Shown: in pieces, positions 52,249-61,210 of the stretch
How positions within the stretch are numbered: the stretch's first letter is position 1
Layout: each line of letters begins with the position of its first letter
From: Micromonospora sp. C95
GTDB taxonomy: Bacteria; Actinomycetota; Actinomycetes; Mycobacteriales; Micromonosporaceae
Length of the DNA stretch: 64,000 nucleotides
Assembly (NCBI RefSeq): GCF_018070465.1
Contig: NZ_JAGPXT010000010.1
Span: 124,001 to 188,000, forward strand
Reading direction: 5' to 3'
Made by a program: the position numbers and the translations under genes
Notes under the pieces: model-generated
Told to the model about the DNA's origin: nothing
What the model saw: only the letters and a program-made list of their open reading frames with translations
Database searches by the model: none

Positions 52249-53844
52249 ATGACCGCTGGGGCGCTCAAGGTGAGCGTGGTGGTGCCGACGTACAACTCCG
52301 GCGAGGGTCTCGACCGGCTCGTCGCGTCGTTGCTGCGTCAGTCACTGCCGACGAGCGAGTTCGAAGTGATCTTCGTCGACGACGGTTCCACCGACGCCAC
52401 ACCGGCTCGACTGGATGCGCTGGCCGCCGCCCATCAGCACTTCCACGTGCTGCACGCCGAGCATTCCGGCTGGCCCTCACGCCCCCGCAACCTGGGCGTG
52501 GCGCGCGCCGAGGGTGAGTACGTCCAGTTCGTCGACGATGACGACTGGCTCGCCGACGAGGCCCTGGCCCGGTTGTCCGGGTACGCGGCGGAGAACGGGG
52601 CGGACATCGCCATCGGCCGGATAGCCGGCCACGGTCGTGCGGTGCCGCGGGAACTGTTCCGGGTCAACCGGCCCGATGCCACGCTTGTCGACGCGCCGCT
52701 GATGGAGAGCCTGACCTGTCACAAGATGTTCCGCCGGGCCTTCCTGTCCCAGCACGACCTGCGGTTTCCGGAGGAGGGCCGGAAACGGCTGGAGGATCAT
52801 CACCTGGTCACCCGGGCCTACCTGCTCTCCCGCCGCACCTGCGTGCTGGCCGCCTACACCTGCTACCACCACTCCCGGCGGCCCGGTGGCGACAACCTCA
52901 CCGCCACCCGGATGGAACCGGAGGGCTACTTCCGAAGCCTGCGCGAGGTCCTCGACATCGTCGAGGCGCACACCGAGCCGGGTCCGCTGCGTGATCGGCT
53001 GCACCAGCGCTGGTTGCGGATCGAGATGATCCGCCGGCTGCGTGGCAGCCGGCTGCGCAACGCGCCCCGTGACTGGGTCGACCAGGTGGTGACGGAGGCG
53101 CGGCGGACCATCCGGGAACGCTTCGCGCCGGGCGTGGCCGCCGGGCTGCCGGCGTTGGAGCGAATTGTCGCCGGCCTCGTCGAGCGGGGACGGGTCGAGG
53201 ATCTGTACCGCATCGCCGAGTGGGAGGCCGGCGTCGTGGCGAAGGTCCGGCTCAAGACGTACGAGCTGACGGGACACACCCTCGACGTCACCGTCTCCGG
53301 TCGGCTCCGCAGCGGTGACCGACCCGTCTCGTACGACCGCACCCCGGATGGTCGGGAACTGCTGGACCTGCCGGTCGAGGAGGTGCCCGCGGACCTGCTC
53401 GACTGCTCGGACGAGCTGCTGTCGGCCACCGACGAGCTGCGCCGACCCCGGCTCGACGTGGTCGCCCGACGGGTCGTCGACGGCGACGAGTTCTACCTGC
53501 CGGTGAGTTTCGACGTGGATCGCGTACCGCATCGCTGGGGCGGGTTCCGCCTGATGTGGCGGGGGCGGGTGAGGATCGACTTCCGCATCCTCGACGGCGG
53601 CCGTACCCAGGGCGACTGGATCCTCAAGGCGCGGCTCACCGGCTCCGGGTGCGAGGTCGACGCGACGCTGCCGCTGGCCGTGTCGTGTGCCGCCGACGGT
53701 GCCCGGCCGGTGGTGGTCGACACGCGGCAGCCGCCGCCGCGCCCGGCTCCCCCGCCGGCCAGCACCGGGCCGTGGCAACGGCTGAAGCGGGCCGTGCGCC
53801 GCCGACTCGGCCGCAGCGTCGGGCAATCGGTTCGCACTTCGTAA
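52249..53844 (+). CDS. Family 2 glycosyltransferase with beta-rich C-terminal domain
   Basis: The 531-aa product from ATG 52249 follows GGAGAACC. The GT-A fold N-terminus is VSVVVPTYNSGEGLDRLVASLL, with VDDGSTD (nucleotide Asp) and FVDDDDWL (DXD metal motif). The catalytic region continues to KRLEDHHLVTRAYLLS. From about 300 a helical linker and a beta-sandwich tail (LDVTVSGRLRSGDRPV, FDVDRVPHRWGGFRLMWRGRVRIDF) recall TarP/TarS-like wall-polymer glycosyltransferases. The C-terminus is strongly basic. I infer cell-wall polymer glycosylation; the acceptor is not known. Confidence 0.87.
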   Translation: MTAGALKVSVVVPTYNSGEGLDRLVASLLRQSLPTSEFEVIFVDDGSTDATPARLDALAAAHQHFHVLHAEHSGWPSRPRNLGVARAEGEYVQFVDDDDWLADEALARLSGYAAENGADIAIGRIAGHGRAVPRELFRVNRPDATLVDAPLMESLTCHKMFRRAFLSQHDLRFPEEGRKRLEDHHLVTRAYLLSRRTCVLAAYTCYHHSRRPGGDNLTATRMEPEGYFRSLREVLDIVEAHTEPGPLRDRLHQRWLRIEMIRRLRGSRLRNAPRDWVDQVVTEARRTIRERFAPGVAAGLPALERIVAGLVERGRVEDLYRIAEWEAGVVAKVRLKTYELTGHTLDVTVSGRLRSGDRPVSYDRTPDGRELLDLPVEEVPADLLDCSDELLSATDELRRPRLDVVARRVVDGDEFYLPVSFDVDRVPHRWGGFRLMWRGRVRIDFRILDGGRTQGDWILKARLTGSGCEVDATLPLAVSCAADGARPVVVDTRQPPPRPAPPPASTGPWQRLKRAVRRRLGRSVGQSVRTS

Positions 53845-53891
53845 GGTTTGTCCGGCAGACACGCCGCGACCACCCGCGAAAGACTGGGCAC

Positions 53892-54467
53892 ATGCTCAGT
53901 CGCCGCCTGTTCCGTACCCCGTTGACGTGGATCGCGATCACCGTCCTGGCCGCCGGCGCGGCCTTCGGCCTGTACTGGTTCCAGCCCTGGAAGCTGCTGA
54001 CCGACGCCGAGGTGGCCGAGCGACTGACGACGGTCGCCACCCCGGGGAGTTCGGCCGCACCGACCGGTTCGGCCGCGCCGACCGGTTCCGCCGCGCCCGC
54101 CTCCCCCGACGCCACGGCGGCGACGCTGGTCAGCTCCGGTGACTTCATCAGTCACGAACACGACACCTCCGGCAGCGCGCGCATCGTGCGCACCGCCGAC
54201 GGGCGGCATCGGCTGGAGTTGGTCGGTCTGAACACCTCCAACGGCCCGGACCTTCGGGTCTGGCTGACCGACCAGCCGGTGATCGAGGGCCGGGACGGGT
54301 GGCACGTGTTCGACGACGGCCGCTGGGTCGAGTTGGGGCGGCTCAAGGGGAATGTCGGCGACCAGGGTTACGCGATCCCGGACGACGTCGAGCTGACCGA
54401 CCTGACGAGCGTCTCCATCTGGTGCAAGCGATTCGCGGTCTCCTTCGGGGCGGCCACCCTGGGTTGA
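53892..54467 (+). CDS. DM13-domain membrane-anchored protein
   Basis: The 191-aa product from ATG 53892 has one N-terminal transmembrane helix (about 10-29) and a Ser/Ala/Pro linker with a TGSAAPTGSAAP repeat. The extracytoplasmic DM13 domain (about 78-191) reads GDFISHEHDTSGSARIVR, LELVGLNTSNGPDLRVWLTD and CKRFAVSFGAATL with the conserved late Cys. DM13 is proposed to bind a redox cofactor or bring electrons to extracellular partners. The function here is not known. It follows the glycosyltransferase by 47 bp, possibly in one transcript. Confidence 0.88.
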   Translation: MLSRRLFRTPLTWIAITVLAAGAAFGLYWFQPWKLLTDAEVAERLTTVATPGSSAAPTGSAAPTGSAAPASPDATAATLVSSGDFISHEHDTSGSARIVRTADGRHRLELVGLNTSNGPDLRVWLTDQPVIEGRDGWHVFDDGRWVELGRLKGNVGDQGYAIPDDVELTDLTSVSIWCKRFAVSFGAATLG

Positions 54468-54480
54468 GGTCGAGCGGGTA

Positions 54481-54546
54481 CGACTGCGCACAGCGGCCGG
54501 CGACCGGGCACCGCCAGCCCCGGTTGCCGGCCGCTGTGCGCAGTCG
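54481..54546. terminator. Long perfect hairpin between DM13 and APS-kinase genes
   Basis: A 21-bp arm at 54481-54501 (CGACTGCGCACAGCGGCC, then GGC) and its perfect reverse complement at 54526-54546 enclose 24 nt that extend the stem imperfectly (ACCGGG with CCCGGT). It begins 13 bp after the DM13 stop. The stem is longer than needed for termination, so it could also be a member of a dispersed hairpin family. Confidence 0.7.
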
Positions 54547-54663
54547 ATTCGCGGGACGACGGGCACCCCGTCCGTACCAGGGGCCCGGCGGACGTGGTGG
54601 CGCTCTCGACCGATCGGCGGCCGGCTGCGAAACTGTGTGCCGGTCGCCGGAGTTGGGGGTCTG

Positions 54664-56193
54664 ATGAGCAACGGGTGGGTGCTGCCCGACGAGGTGCTGC
54701 GGGAGGCACCGACGTACACGCCGCGTCCCGGTGAGCTCGCAGATCTCGAGCTGCTGCTGATCGGTGCGTACGCGCCACTGACCGGGTTCATGACCCGGGC
54801 CGACCTGGTCTCGGTCAGCCGCCGGGGCCGGCTGGTCGACGGTGCCCCGTGGCCGGTCGCCGTCGCCCTTCAGGTGCCCGCGACGCTGGCGCAGCAACTC
54901 GACCTCATTGACCCGGGCCGGCGAGCCCTGGTGCTCACCGACAGTGAGGGTGCGCCGATGGCGGCCCTGGAGGTGGCCGACGTCTGGACGATCCGCGACG
55001 GCGTGTCCGGGGTCGGCGGCACCGTGCGCCGGCTGGGCGACGGCGCGCACGGCCCGTTCCAGCGGCTGCGGCGTACGCCCGAGGAGATTCGCGCGTTGCT
55101 GCCGCCGGGTCGGGTGCTCGGGGTGGTCGCCGACCGCCCGCTGCACCGGCCGCAACTGGCCCAGATCGCGCACGCCGTACGCACCCTGAGCGCCCACGTG
55201 TTGATCATGATTCCGGTCGGCGAGGACGGCACCGGCGGACTGCCGCCGGAGGCACTGGTACGCAGCGTGTTCGCGGCCCGGGACCGGATGCCTCCGGCGA
55301 CCCTGGTCGCCGTGCCGTTCTCCCGGCGACGCGACGAGATCAGTGACGCCCTGCTGCTGGCCCGGGTCTCCGCTGCGTACGGCGTCACCCATCTGCTCTC
55401 CACCGGCGAGATGCTCTCCGGGGCCGGGCTGCGGGTGCTGGTGCCCCGTGAGCTGGCCTACGACAACCGGGACGGCCAGTGGCGCTGGCGCGACGACATC
55501 CCGCCCCGCAACCGGCGACTGGCGCTGACCCAGGCGGAAGTCGAAGACCTGCTGGACCGGGGTTTCCCGCTGCCCGAGTGGCACACCCCGCCGGCGGTGG
55601 CCAAGGAGCTGAGTCGGGCCCGGCCGCCCCGGCGGCACCGTGGCCTGGTGGTGTTCCTGACCGGGCTCTCCGGTTCCGGCAAGTCGACCGTCGCCCGGGG
55701 GCTCGCCGACGCGCTACGCGAGGAGGGCGAGCGTACGGTCACGCTGCTCGACGGCGACGTGGTGCGGCGCGAGCTGACCGCCGGGCTTGGCTTCAGCAAG
55801 GCCGACCGGGACACAAACGTGCGGCGGATCGGTTGGGTCGCCGCCGAGATCGCCCGGCACCACGGCATCGGCATCTGCTGCCCGATCGCCCCGTACGCCC
55901 AGGCCCGGTCGACCGCCCGGGAGATGGCGACGGCGGCGGGTGCCGGGTTCGTGCTGGTGCACGTCGCCACTCCGCTGGAGGTCTGCGAGAAACGCGACCG
56001 CAAGGGCCTGTACGCCCGGGCCCGGGCGGGACTGCTCACCGGGATGACCGGCATCGACGACCCGTACGAGGAGCCGACCGACGCGGATCTGGTGCTGGAC
56101 ACCACCGATCTGACCGTCGGCGAGGCGGTGCAGCGGGTTCTGCACCACCTGACCGAGACCGGTTGGGTGGAGCCGCGCCTGCCCTCGCTCTGA
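54664..56193 (+). CDS. Adenylyl-sulfate kinase with degenerate ATP-sulfurylase-like N-terminal domain
   Basis: The 509-aa product starts at ATG 54664. Residues 1-330 follow the ATP-sulfurylase layout: a PUA-like start with GAYAPLTGFMTRADL, then a Rossmann part. Where active sulfurylases have QxRNPxHRAH, this reads VADRPLHRPQ, and the GRDHAG motif is absent (VTHLLSTGEML). Residues 330-509 are a complete APS kinase: GLSGSGKST, LDGDVVRRELTAGLGFSKADRDTNVRRIGW, CPIAPYAQAR and KGLYARARAG. It should make PAPS from APS and ATP. The N-terminal domain is probably structural or regulatory. Confidence 0.85.
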   Translation: MSNGWVLPDEVLREAPTYTPRPGELADLELLLIGAYAPLTGFMTRADLVSVSRRGRLVDGAPWPVAVALQVPATLAQQLDLIDPGRRALVLTDSEGAPMAALEVADVWTIRDGVSGVGGTVRRLGDGAHGPFQRLRRTPEEIRALLPPGRVLGVVADRPLHRPQLAQIAHAVRTLSAHVLIMIPVGEDGTGGLPPEALVRSVFAARDRMPPATLVAVPFSRRRDEISDALLLARVSAAYGVTHLLSTGEMLSGAGLRVLVPRELAYDNRDGQWRWRDDIPPRNRRLALTQAEVEDLLDRGFPLPEWHTPPAVAKELSRARPPRRHRGLVVFLTGLSGSGKSTVARGLADALREEGERTVTLLDGDVVRRELTAGLGFSKADRDTNVRRIGWVAAEIARHHGIGICCPIAPYAQARSTAREMATAAGAGFVLVHVATPLEVCEKRDRKGLYARARAGLLTGMTGIDDPYEEPTDADLVLDTTDLTVGEAVQRVLHHLTETGWVEPRLPSL

Positions 56194-56234
56194 CACCGGG
56201 CCAGCGCCCTTCCGGTGGTCGACTCCGCGCGCTA

Positions 56235-56252
56235 ATGTTTGTTTCTGTTCGG
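56235..56252 (+). promoter_or_regulatory. Candidate DeoR-type operator upstream of the deoR-galT operon
   Basis: ATGTTTGTTTCTGTTCGG contains repeated TGTTYG-like steps (TGTTTG, CTGTTCG) in an otherwise GC-rich region, 35 bp before the regulator's start. Such T-rich direct repeats are usual for DeoR/GlpR-family autoregulation. No binding evidence exists here. Confidence 0.4.
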
Positions 56253-56286
56253 ATGCGTTCGATCATGTGACTGCGGGGAGGGGTCG

Positions 56287-57075
56287 ATGCTCGCGCGGCA
56301 ACGCCATGCGGCGATCCTCGACCGGGTCCGCCTGACCGGCGGCGTGCGCGTCGGCGAGTTGGCCGCCGAGTTCGGCGTCTCCGAGATGACCATCCGCCGC
56401 GACCTGGACCTGCTGCACGAACGTGGCCTGCTCGCCAAGGTGCACGGTGGTGCCACCGTCGCCGGCGCCACCGACGAGCCGGGCTTCCAGGCGAAGTCGG
56501 TGCGCCAGCAGGCCGAGAAGACGGCGATCGCGGCGCGTGCCGCCCGGCTGGTCCGTCCCGGAGCGGCGATCGCGCTCTCCGCCGGCACCACCACCGCCGA
56601 GCTGGCCCGGCAGCTGGTCGACGTGCCGGCCCTGACCGTGGTGACCAACTCGCTGCCGGTGGCCGACATCCTGCACGAGCGGGGCCGCGCCGACCAGACG
56701 GTGGTGCTGACCGGTGGGGTACGCACCCCCTCGGACGCCCTGGTCGGGCCACTTGCCGTCGGCGCCGTCCGCACCCTGCACCTCGATCTGCTCTTTCTCG
56801 GCGTGCACGGGATAACCGAGCGGACCGGTTTCACCACCCCGAACCTGACCGAGGCCGAGACGAACCGGGCGCTGGTCGCGGCGGCGGACCGGTTGGTGGT
56901 GCTCGCCGACCACACCAAGTGGGGCACCGTCGGCATCTCCGCCATCACCGACCTGGGCGCGGCCGACGTGCTGGTCACCGACGACCGGTTGGCGCCACAG
57001 GCCCGACGACTGCTCAGCGACCGGGTCGGCGAGCTGATCGTCGTGCCGATCCCCGAAGGCGGGACACCACGATGA
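56287..57075 (+). CDS. DeoR/GlpR family transcriptional regulator
   Basis: The 262-aa product from ATG 56287 follows GGGGAGGGGTCG. The N-terminal winged HTH (RQRHAAILDRVRLTGGVRVGELAAEFGVSEMTIRRDLDLLHERG) is the DeoR signature. The C-terminal sugar-phosphate sensor domain holds ALSAGTTTAELARQL, VVTNSLPVADIL and VLADHTKWG. It overlaps galT by ATGA, so it probably regulates galactose use and itself. The effector is likely a phosphorylated sugar, which is inferred. Confidence 0.92.
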   Translation: MLARQRHAAILDRVRLTGGVRVGELAAEFGVSEMTIRRDLDLLHERGLLAKVHGGATVAGATDEPGFQAKSVRQQAEKTAIAARAARLVRPGAAIALSAGTTTAELARQLVDVPALTVVTNSLPVADILHERGRADQTVVLTGGVRTPSDALVGPLAVGAVRTLHLDLLFLGVHGITERTGFTTPNLTEAETNRALVAAADRLVVLADHTKWGTVGISAITDLGAADVLVTDDRLAPQARRLLSDRVGELIVVPIPEGGTPR

Positions 57076-58148
57076 AGCGTACGGCGATCAGCCTGGCCGA
57101 CGGCCGCGAACTGATCTACTTCGACGAGCGCGACGACGCCGTCCGGGACCAACCGGACCGGCGCCCGTTGCCACCTCCCCCACCCGCCTCCCAACTGCGC
57201 TACGACCCGCTCACCGACGAGTGGGTGGCGTTGGCGGTGCACCGGCAGACCCGCACCTTCCTGCCACCGGCCGACCAGTGCCCGCTCTGCCCCTCGACGG
57301 CGGACCGGCTCAGCGAGATCCCGGCCCCGGACTACGCGGTCGCGGTCTTCGAGAACCGGTTCCCGGCGTTGAGCGAGCGGGTGGTCGCGGAACCGGCCGC
57401 GATCACGCCGTTCACCGCGGCCCGGCCGGGGCAGGGGCGCTGCGAGGTGGTCTGCTTCACCGACGACCACAACGCCTCCTTCGCCGCGCTGCCGCCGCGC
57501 CGGGTGCGTACCGTGCTGGACGCGCTGGCCGACCGGACCACGGTGCTCGGTGGGTTGCCCGGTGTCGAGCAGGTGTTCTGCTTCGAGAACCGGGGCGTGG
57601 AGATCGGGGTGACGCTGCATCACCCGCACGGGCAGATCTACGCGTACCCGTTCGTCACCCCCCGGACGCGGTCGCTGCTGGGTGCGGCCCGCCGACACGC
57701 CGAGCGCACCGGCGGCGGCAATCTCTACGCCGACGTGCTGGCCGCCGAACGCGCCGCCGGCGAGCGGGTGGTGGCGACGAACCAGCACTGGACGGCGTAC
57801 GTCCCGGCAGCCGCCCGGTGGCCGTTCGAGGTGCACCTCGCGCCGCACCGGGCGGTACCCGACATCCCCGCGTTGACCGACGCGGAACGCGACGCGTTCG
57901 GGCCGCTCTACCTGGACCTGCTGCGTCGCTTCGACGGGCTGTTCGACACGCCCATGCCCTACATCGCCGCCTGGCACCAGGCACCGGTGCGCGTCGAGCG
58001 TGAGCTGGGGCATCTGCACCTGCAACTGTTCAGCGTCCGGCGGGCGGCGGACAAGCTGAAGTACCTGGCCGGCTCGGAGTCGGCCATGGGGGTCTTCATC
58101 AACGACGTCGCCCCGGAACGGGCCGCCGAGCTGCTGCGCACGGTGTGA
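57072..58148 (+). CDS. galT: Galactose-1-phosphate uridylyltransferase
   Basis: The Leloir-pathway enzyme exchanges UMP between UDP-glucose and galactose-1-phosphate. The 358-aa product starts with ATG 57072 (MKRTAISLADGRELIYFDERDDAVRD). The zinc site is CPLCPST. The active-site motif LHHPHGQIYAYPF supplies the nucleophilic His of HPH, and the C-terminal half contains ELGHLHLQLFSV. It is coupled to the DeoR gene. galK and galE are not in the following sequence, since a terminator and convergent icd come next. Confidence 0.93.
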   Translation: MKRTAISLADGRELIYFDERDDAVRDQPDRRPLPPPPPASQLRYDPLTDEWVALAVHRQTRTFLPPADQCPLCPSTADRLSEIPAPDYAVAVFENRFPALSERVVAEPAAITPFTAARPGQGRCEVVCFTDDHNASFAALPPRRVRTVLDALADRTTVLGGLPGVEQVFCFENRGVEIGVTLHHPHGQIYAYPFVTPRTRSLLGAARRHAERTGGGNLYADVLAAERAAGERVVATNQHWTAYVPAAARWPFEVHLAPHRAVPDIPALTDAERDAFGPLYLDLLRRFDGLFDTPMPYIAAWHQAPVRVERELGHLHLQLFSVRRAADKLKYLAGSESAMGVFINDVAPERAAELLRTV

Positions 58149-58207
58149 CGGACGGTCGCCGCAGGGCACCGGGCCGCGCCAGCGCCAGCAGGGCCGGGAC
58201 AGCAGGG

Positions 58208-58237
58208 CGCGGGGGGCCCGGGACAGGGCCCCCCGCG
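58208..58237 (+). terminator. Hairpin terminator after galT
   Basis: CGCGGGGGGCCC-GGGACA-GGGCCCCCCGCG is a perfect 12-bp stem with a 6-nt loop, 60 bp after the galT stop. The rest of the 333-bp gap between galT and icd (58149-58481) shows no gene, only short GC-rich direct repeats such as GGCTGGCTG near 58248 and 58275. Confidence 0.75.
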
Positions 58238-58481
58238 GGGAAGGGACGGCTGGCTGTACTCGACAGCCGGGAAGGCTGGCTGCTGGGCACGCGCGTCGCG
58301 CGGTGGCGACGGTCAACCTTCCAGGACGGGACTGGCATCTCGTCCACTCAGGTCAACGAGGCGCGCCGGACGAAGTGACGCCGACTGGCGCGTCCCGTCG
58401 CGACACGCCGCCGGTGCGGGTTCCGGATACGCCGAACCCGCCGGCGCTCGGCCGGCGGGCTCGATGTGCTGCGGGTGAGAC

Positions 58482-59699
58482 TCAGGCGGCCAGGCGGCGC
58501 GCCAGGTTCTCGTCGAGCGTGTTCATGAACTCGTCGGTGGTCTGCCACGGAGCGTCGCGCGAGATCAGCAGCGCGAGGTCCTTGGTCATCTGGCCGCCCT
58601 CGACGGTGTCGACGATGACCTGCTCCAGGGTGTTGGCGAACTCGGTGACCGCCGGGGTGTCGTCCAGCTTGCCCCGGTGGGCCAGGCCCCGGGTCCAGGC
58701 GTAGATCGAGGCGATCGGGTTGGTCGAGGTCTTCTCGCCCTTCTGCCACTGCCGGTAGTGCCGGGTGACGGTGCCGTGGGCGGCCTCGGCCTCGACGGTG
58801 CGACCGTCGGGGGAGAGCAGGACCGAGGTCATCAGGCCGAGCGAGCCGAAGCCCTGCGCGACGGTGTCGGACTGCACGTCACCGTCGTAGTTCTTGCAGG
58901 CCCAGACGTAGCCGCCTTCCCACTTGAGCGCGGCGGCGACCATGTCGTCGATCAGCCGGTGCTCGTAGGTGAGGCCCGCGGCGTCGAACTCGGCCTGGAA
59001 CTCGTTCTCGAACACCTCGGCGAAGATGTCCTTGAACCGGCCGTCGTACGCCTTGAGGATGGTGTTCTTGGTGGACATGTAGACCGGGTAGTTGCGGTCC
59101 AGTCCGTAGCGGAACGAGGCGCGGGCGAAGTCCCGGATCGAGTCGTCGAAGTTGTACATGCCCATCGCGATGCCGCCGCCGGGGAAGTTGGCGACCTCCA
59201 TCTCGACCGGCTCCGAGCCGTCGGCGGGGGTGTAGGTGATGGTCACCGTGCCCGGGCCGGGGACCACGAAGTCGGTGGCCTTGTACTGGTCGCCGTGGGC
59301 GTGCCGGCCGATGATGATCGGCTTGGTCCAGCCGGGCACGAGCCGCGGCACGTTGGACATGATGATCGGCTCGCGGAAGACCACGCCGCCGAGGATGTTG
59401 CGGATGGTGCCGTTCGGCGACCGCCACATCTTCTTCAGCCCGAACTCCTCCACCCGGGCCTCGTCCGGGGTGATGGTGGCGCACTTGACGCCCACGCCGT
59501 GCTGCTTGATGGCGTTGGCGGCGTCGACGGTCACCTGGTCGTCGGTGGCGTCGCGGTGCTGGATCGAGAGGTCGTAGTAGTGCAGGTCGACGTCGAGGTA
59601 GGGCAGGATCAGCTGCTCCCGGATCTGCTTCCAGATGATCCGGGTCATCTCGTCGCCGTCGAGCTCCACGACCGGGTTGTTTACCTTGATCTTCGCCAT
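58482..59699 (-). CDS. icd: NADP-dependent isocitrate dehydrogenase
   Basis: This TCA enzyme converts isocitrate to 2-oxoglutarate with NADPH formation. The 405-aa product from ATG 59699 ([26 protein letters not shown]) sits behind GAGAGGAGCG. It belongs to the homodimeric eukaryote-like class: [19 protein letters not shown] (substrate Ser/Asn/Arg), [28 protein letters not shown] (metal Asp residues) and [12 protein letters not shown] with the NADP-specific Arg/His. It is complete. The longer open frame upstream is non-coding. Confidence 0.95.
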   Translation of the reverse strand: MAKIKVNNPVVELDGDEMTRIIWKQIREQLILPYLDVDLHYYDLSIQHRDATDDQVTVDAANAIKQHGVGVKCATITPDEARVEEFGLKKMWRSPNGTIRNILGGVVFREPIIMSNVPRLVPGWTKPIIIGRHAHGDQYKATDFVVPGPGTVTITYTPADGSEPVEMEVANFPGGGIAMGMYNFDDSIRDFARASFRYGLDRNYPVYMSTKNTILKAYDGRFKDIFAEVFENEFQAEFDAAGLTYEHRLIDDMVAAALKWEGGYVWACKNYDGDVQSDTVAQGFGSLGLMTSVLLSPDGRTVEAEAAHGTVTRHYRQWQKGEKTSTNPIASIYAWTRGLAHRGKLDDTPAVTEFANTLEQVIVDTVEGGQMTKDLALLISRDAPWQTTDEFMNTLDENLARRLAA

Positions 59700-59883
59700 C
59701 GGCCGGCGCTCCTCTCGGGTGACATGCTCAAGCAGTACGAGCGTACTGGATCGGCTCGAACGAGGAACGGCGCGCCCGCCGGTCGACCCGCACCGGCGGT
59801 GCCGGCGCCACGGACGGGCACCGGGCCCGGGGAGGCAGTACCCCCGCCGGGCCCGGTGCACACCAGCACCCGGACCACCTGGC

Positions 59884-60288
59884 TCAGTCGGCCGCCTCCG
59901 GCTCGTGCATCCACTGCACGAGCTGCAGGATCACCCCGTTGGGATCGGTGACCTGGAAGAAGCGCTCACCCCACGGCTCGGTCTGGATCGGGGTGGCGAT
60001 CGGCACCCCGGCGGCAGTGAGCCGGGCGTACTCGGCGTCGATGTCGTCGACGACGAAGGCGACGAGCACCCCTTCGGCCCGCTGCGTCCGCAGGCTTTCC
60101 GGCTGGAGACTTGCCAACCCGGTACGCAGGAAGATCAGGTTGAACCCGACGTCGTCCCGGGCCAGCGAGACGAAGCCGTCGGCCGACATCTGCTCGTGGA
60201 ATCCGAAGTGCTGCTTGACGAACGCGGCCGAGGCCGGCACGTCCTCGACGTTCAGCGAGATCGCCGATGCCGTGATGTGCACGCGCAC
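59884..60288 (-). CDS. VOC-family (glyoxalase-like) protein
   Basis: The 134-aa product from GTG 60288 ([30 protein letters not shown]) is a single vicinal-oxygen-chelate domain with the two beta-alpha-beta-beta-beta units. [23 protein letters not shown] is the usual second-unit signature. Family members act as glyoxalases, dioxygenases or antibiotic-binding proteins; this one is unassigned. It is divergent from a TetR gene with an operator-like palindrome between, so the TetR protein probably controls it. Confidence 0.87.
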   Translation of the reverse strand: MRVHITASAISLNVEDVPASAAFVKQHFGFHEQMSADGFVSLARDDVGFNLIFLRTGLASLQPESLRTQRAEGVLVAFVVDDIDAEYARLTAAGVPIATPIQTEPWGERFFQVTDPNGVILQLVQWMHEPEAAD

Positions 60289-60310
60289 CCCCTGTGCGGA
60301 GACGATAACT

Positions 60311-60332
60311 ACGTACATTGTACAACGTACGT
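60311..60332. promoter_or_regulatory. 22-bp operator-like palindrome between VOC and TetR genes
   Basis: ACGTACATTGT at 60311-60321 and ACAACGTACGT at 60322-60332 are complementary at 10 of 11 positions, centred on TTGTACAA. The site lies 23 bp upstream of the VOC start and 33 bp upstream of the TetR start. It is the expected size and place for TetR-family autorepression of a divergent pair. Confidence 0.7.
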
Positions 60333-60364
60333 CGTACGGCGATTCGACCTGCGAAGATCGTGGG

Positions 60365-61141
60365 GTGCCCGACCATCGCACCGGGGGCGGAGACCCCGCG
60401 CACACCCTGCGCCTGCTCTGGCGCCAGACCGGCGACGTCCCCCGTCGTGGCCCCCGCCCGGGCCGCTCACTCGACGAGATCGTGACCGCCGCGATCGAGC
60501 TGGCGGACGCCGAAGGGCTGGACGCGGTGACCATGCGCGCGCTCGCCCAGGCCGTCGGCGTGGCGCCGATGACCCTCTACACGTACGTGCCGGGCAAGGC
60601 CGAGCTGCTCGACCTGATGCTCGACGCGATCTACACCGGCATGCCCCGGCCGGACCGCTCCGGCGACCCCTGGCGGGCGCGGGTGGCAGCGGTGGCGGCG
60701 GACAACCGGGACCTCTTCACCGCGCACCCCTGGGCGGCCGAGGTCGCCACCGGCCGCCCGCCGCTGGGGCCGGGTCAGATGACCAAGTACGAGTACGAAC
60801 TGCGCGCCTTCGACGGCACCGGGCTGGACGACGTGACCCGCGACGCCGCGTTGACCTTCGTCCTCGACTTCGTCCGGGCTGCCGCCCGCGCGGCGGCCGA
60901 GGCACGCTCGGCGCAGCAGGCGAGCACCTGGACGGACGAACAGTGGTGGACGGCGAACGCACCCCTGTTGGCGCAGGTGCTCGACGAGCGGCGCTTTCCG
61001 ACCGCCGTCCGGGTCGGTGCCGCGGCCGGCGCCGCCCAGAACGCCGCATACCACCCCGGTCAGGCGTACGAGTTCGGCCTGGCCCGCGTCCTCGACGGCC
61101 TGACGACCCTGATCGCCCTCACCCCCGAACCGCCACATTGA
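60365..61141 (+). CDS. TetR/AcrR family regulator
   Basis: The 258-aa product from GTG 60365 has an N-terminal extension of about 35 residues, then the TetR HTH (SLDEIVTAAIELADAEGLDAVTMRALAQAVGVAPMTLYTYVPGKAELLDLMLDAIY). The C-terminal ligand domain is of the TetR_C (Tet-like) kind, with ALTFVLDFVRAAARAAAEARSAQQ. There is no SD close to the start, so the mRNA may be leaderless. It is divergent from the VOC gene. Its stop codon lies inside the left arm of a hairpin repeat. Confidence 0.9.
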   Translation: MPDHRTGGGDPAHTLRLLWRQTGDVPRRGPRPGRSLDEIVTAAIELADAEGLDAVTMRALAQAVGVAPMTLYTYVPGKAELLDLMLDAIYTGMPRPDRSGDPWRARVAAVAADNRDLFTAHPWAAEVATGRPPLGPGQMTKYEYELRAFDGTGLDDVTRDAALTFVLDFVRAAARAAAEARSAQQASTWTDEQWWTANAPLLAQVLDERRFPTAVRVGAAAGAAQNAAYHPGQAYEFGLARVLDGLTTLIALTPEPPH

Positions 61142-61195
61142 CCAAGAGGTTCGTGTCCCGGATCAGCTTCTCCGGGACGCGAACCTCCTGGTCAA
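61138..61195. repeat. Hairpin repeat element, TTGACCAAGAGGTTC family
   Basis: Two 25-bp arms (61138-61162 and 61171-61195) are complementary with two mismatches around an 8-nt loop. The left arm begins TTGACCAAGAGGTTC and contains the TGA of the TetR gene. The right arm ends 16 bp before the convergent mdh stop. It probably serves as a two-way terminator and belongs to a repeat family, since a related 24-bp half copy is in the alkA part of the fusion gene at 40751-40774. Confidence 0.75.
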
Positions 61196-61210
61196 CTCAG
61201 CTCGTCGCGG

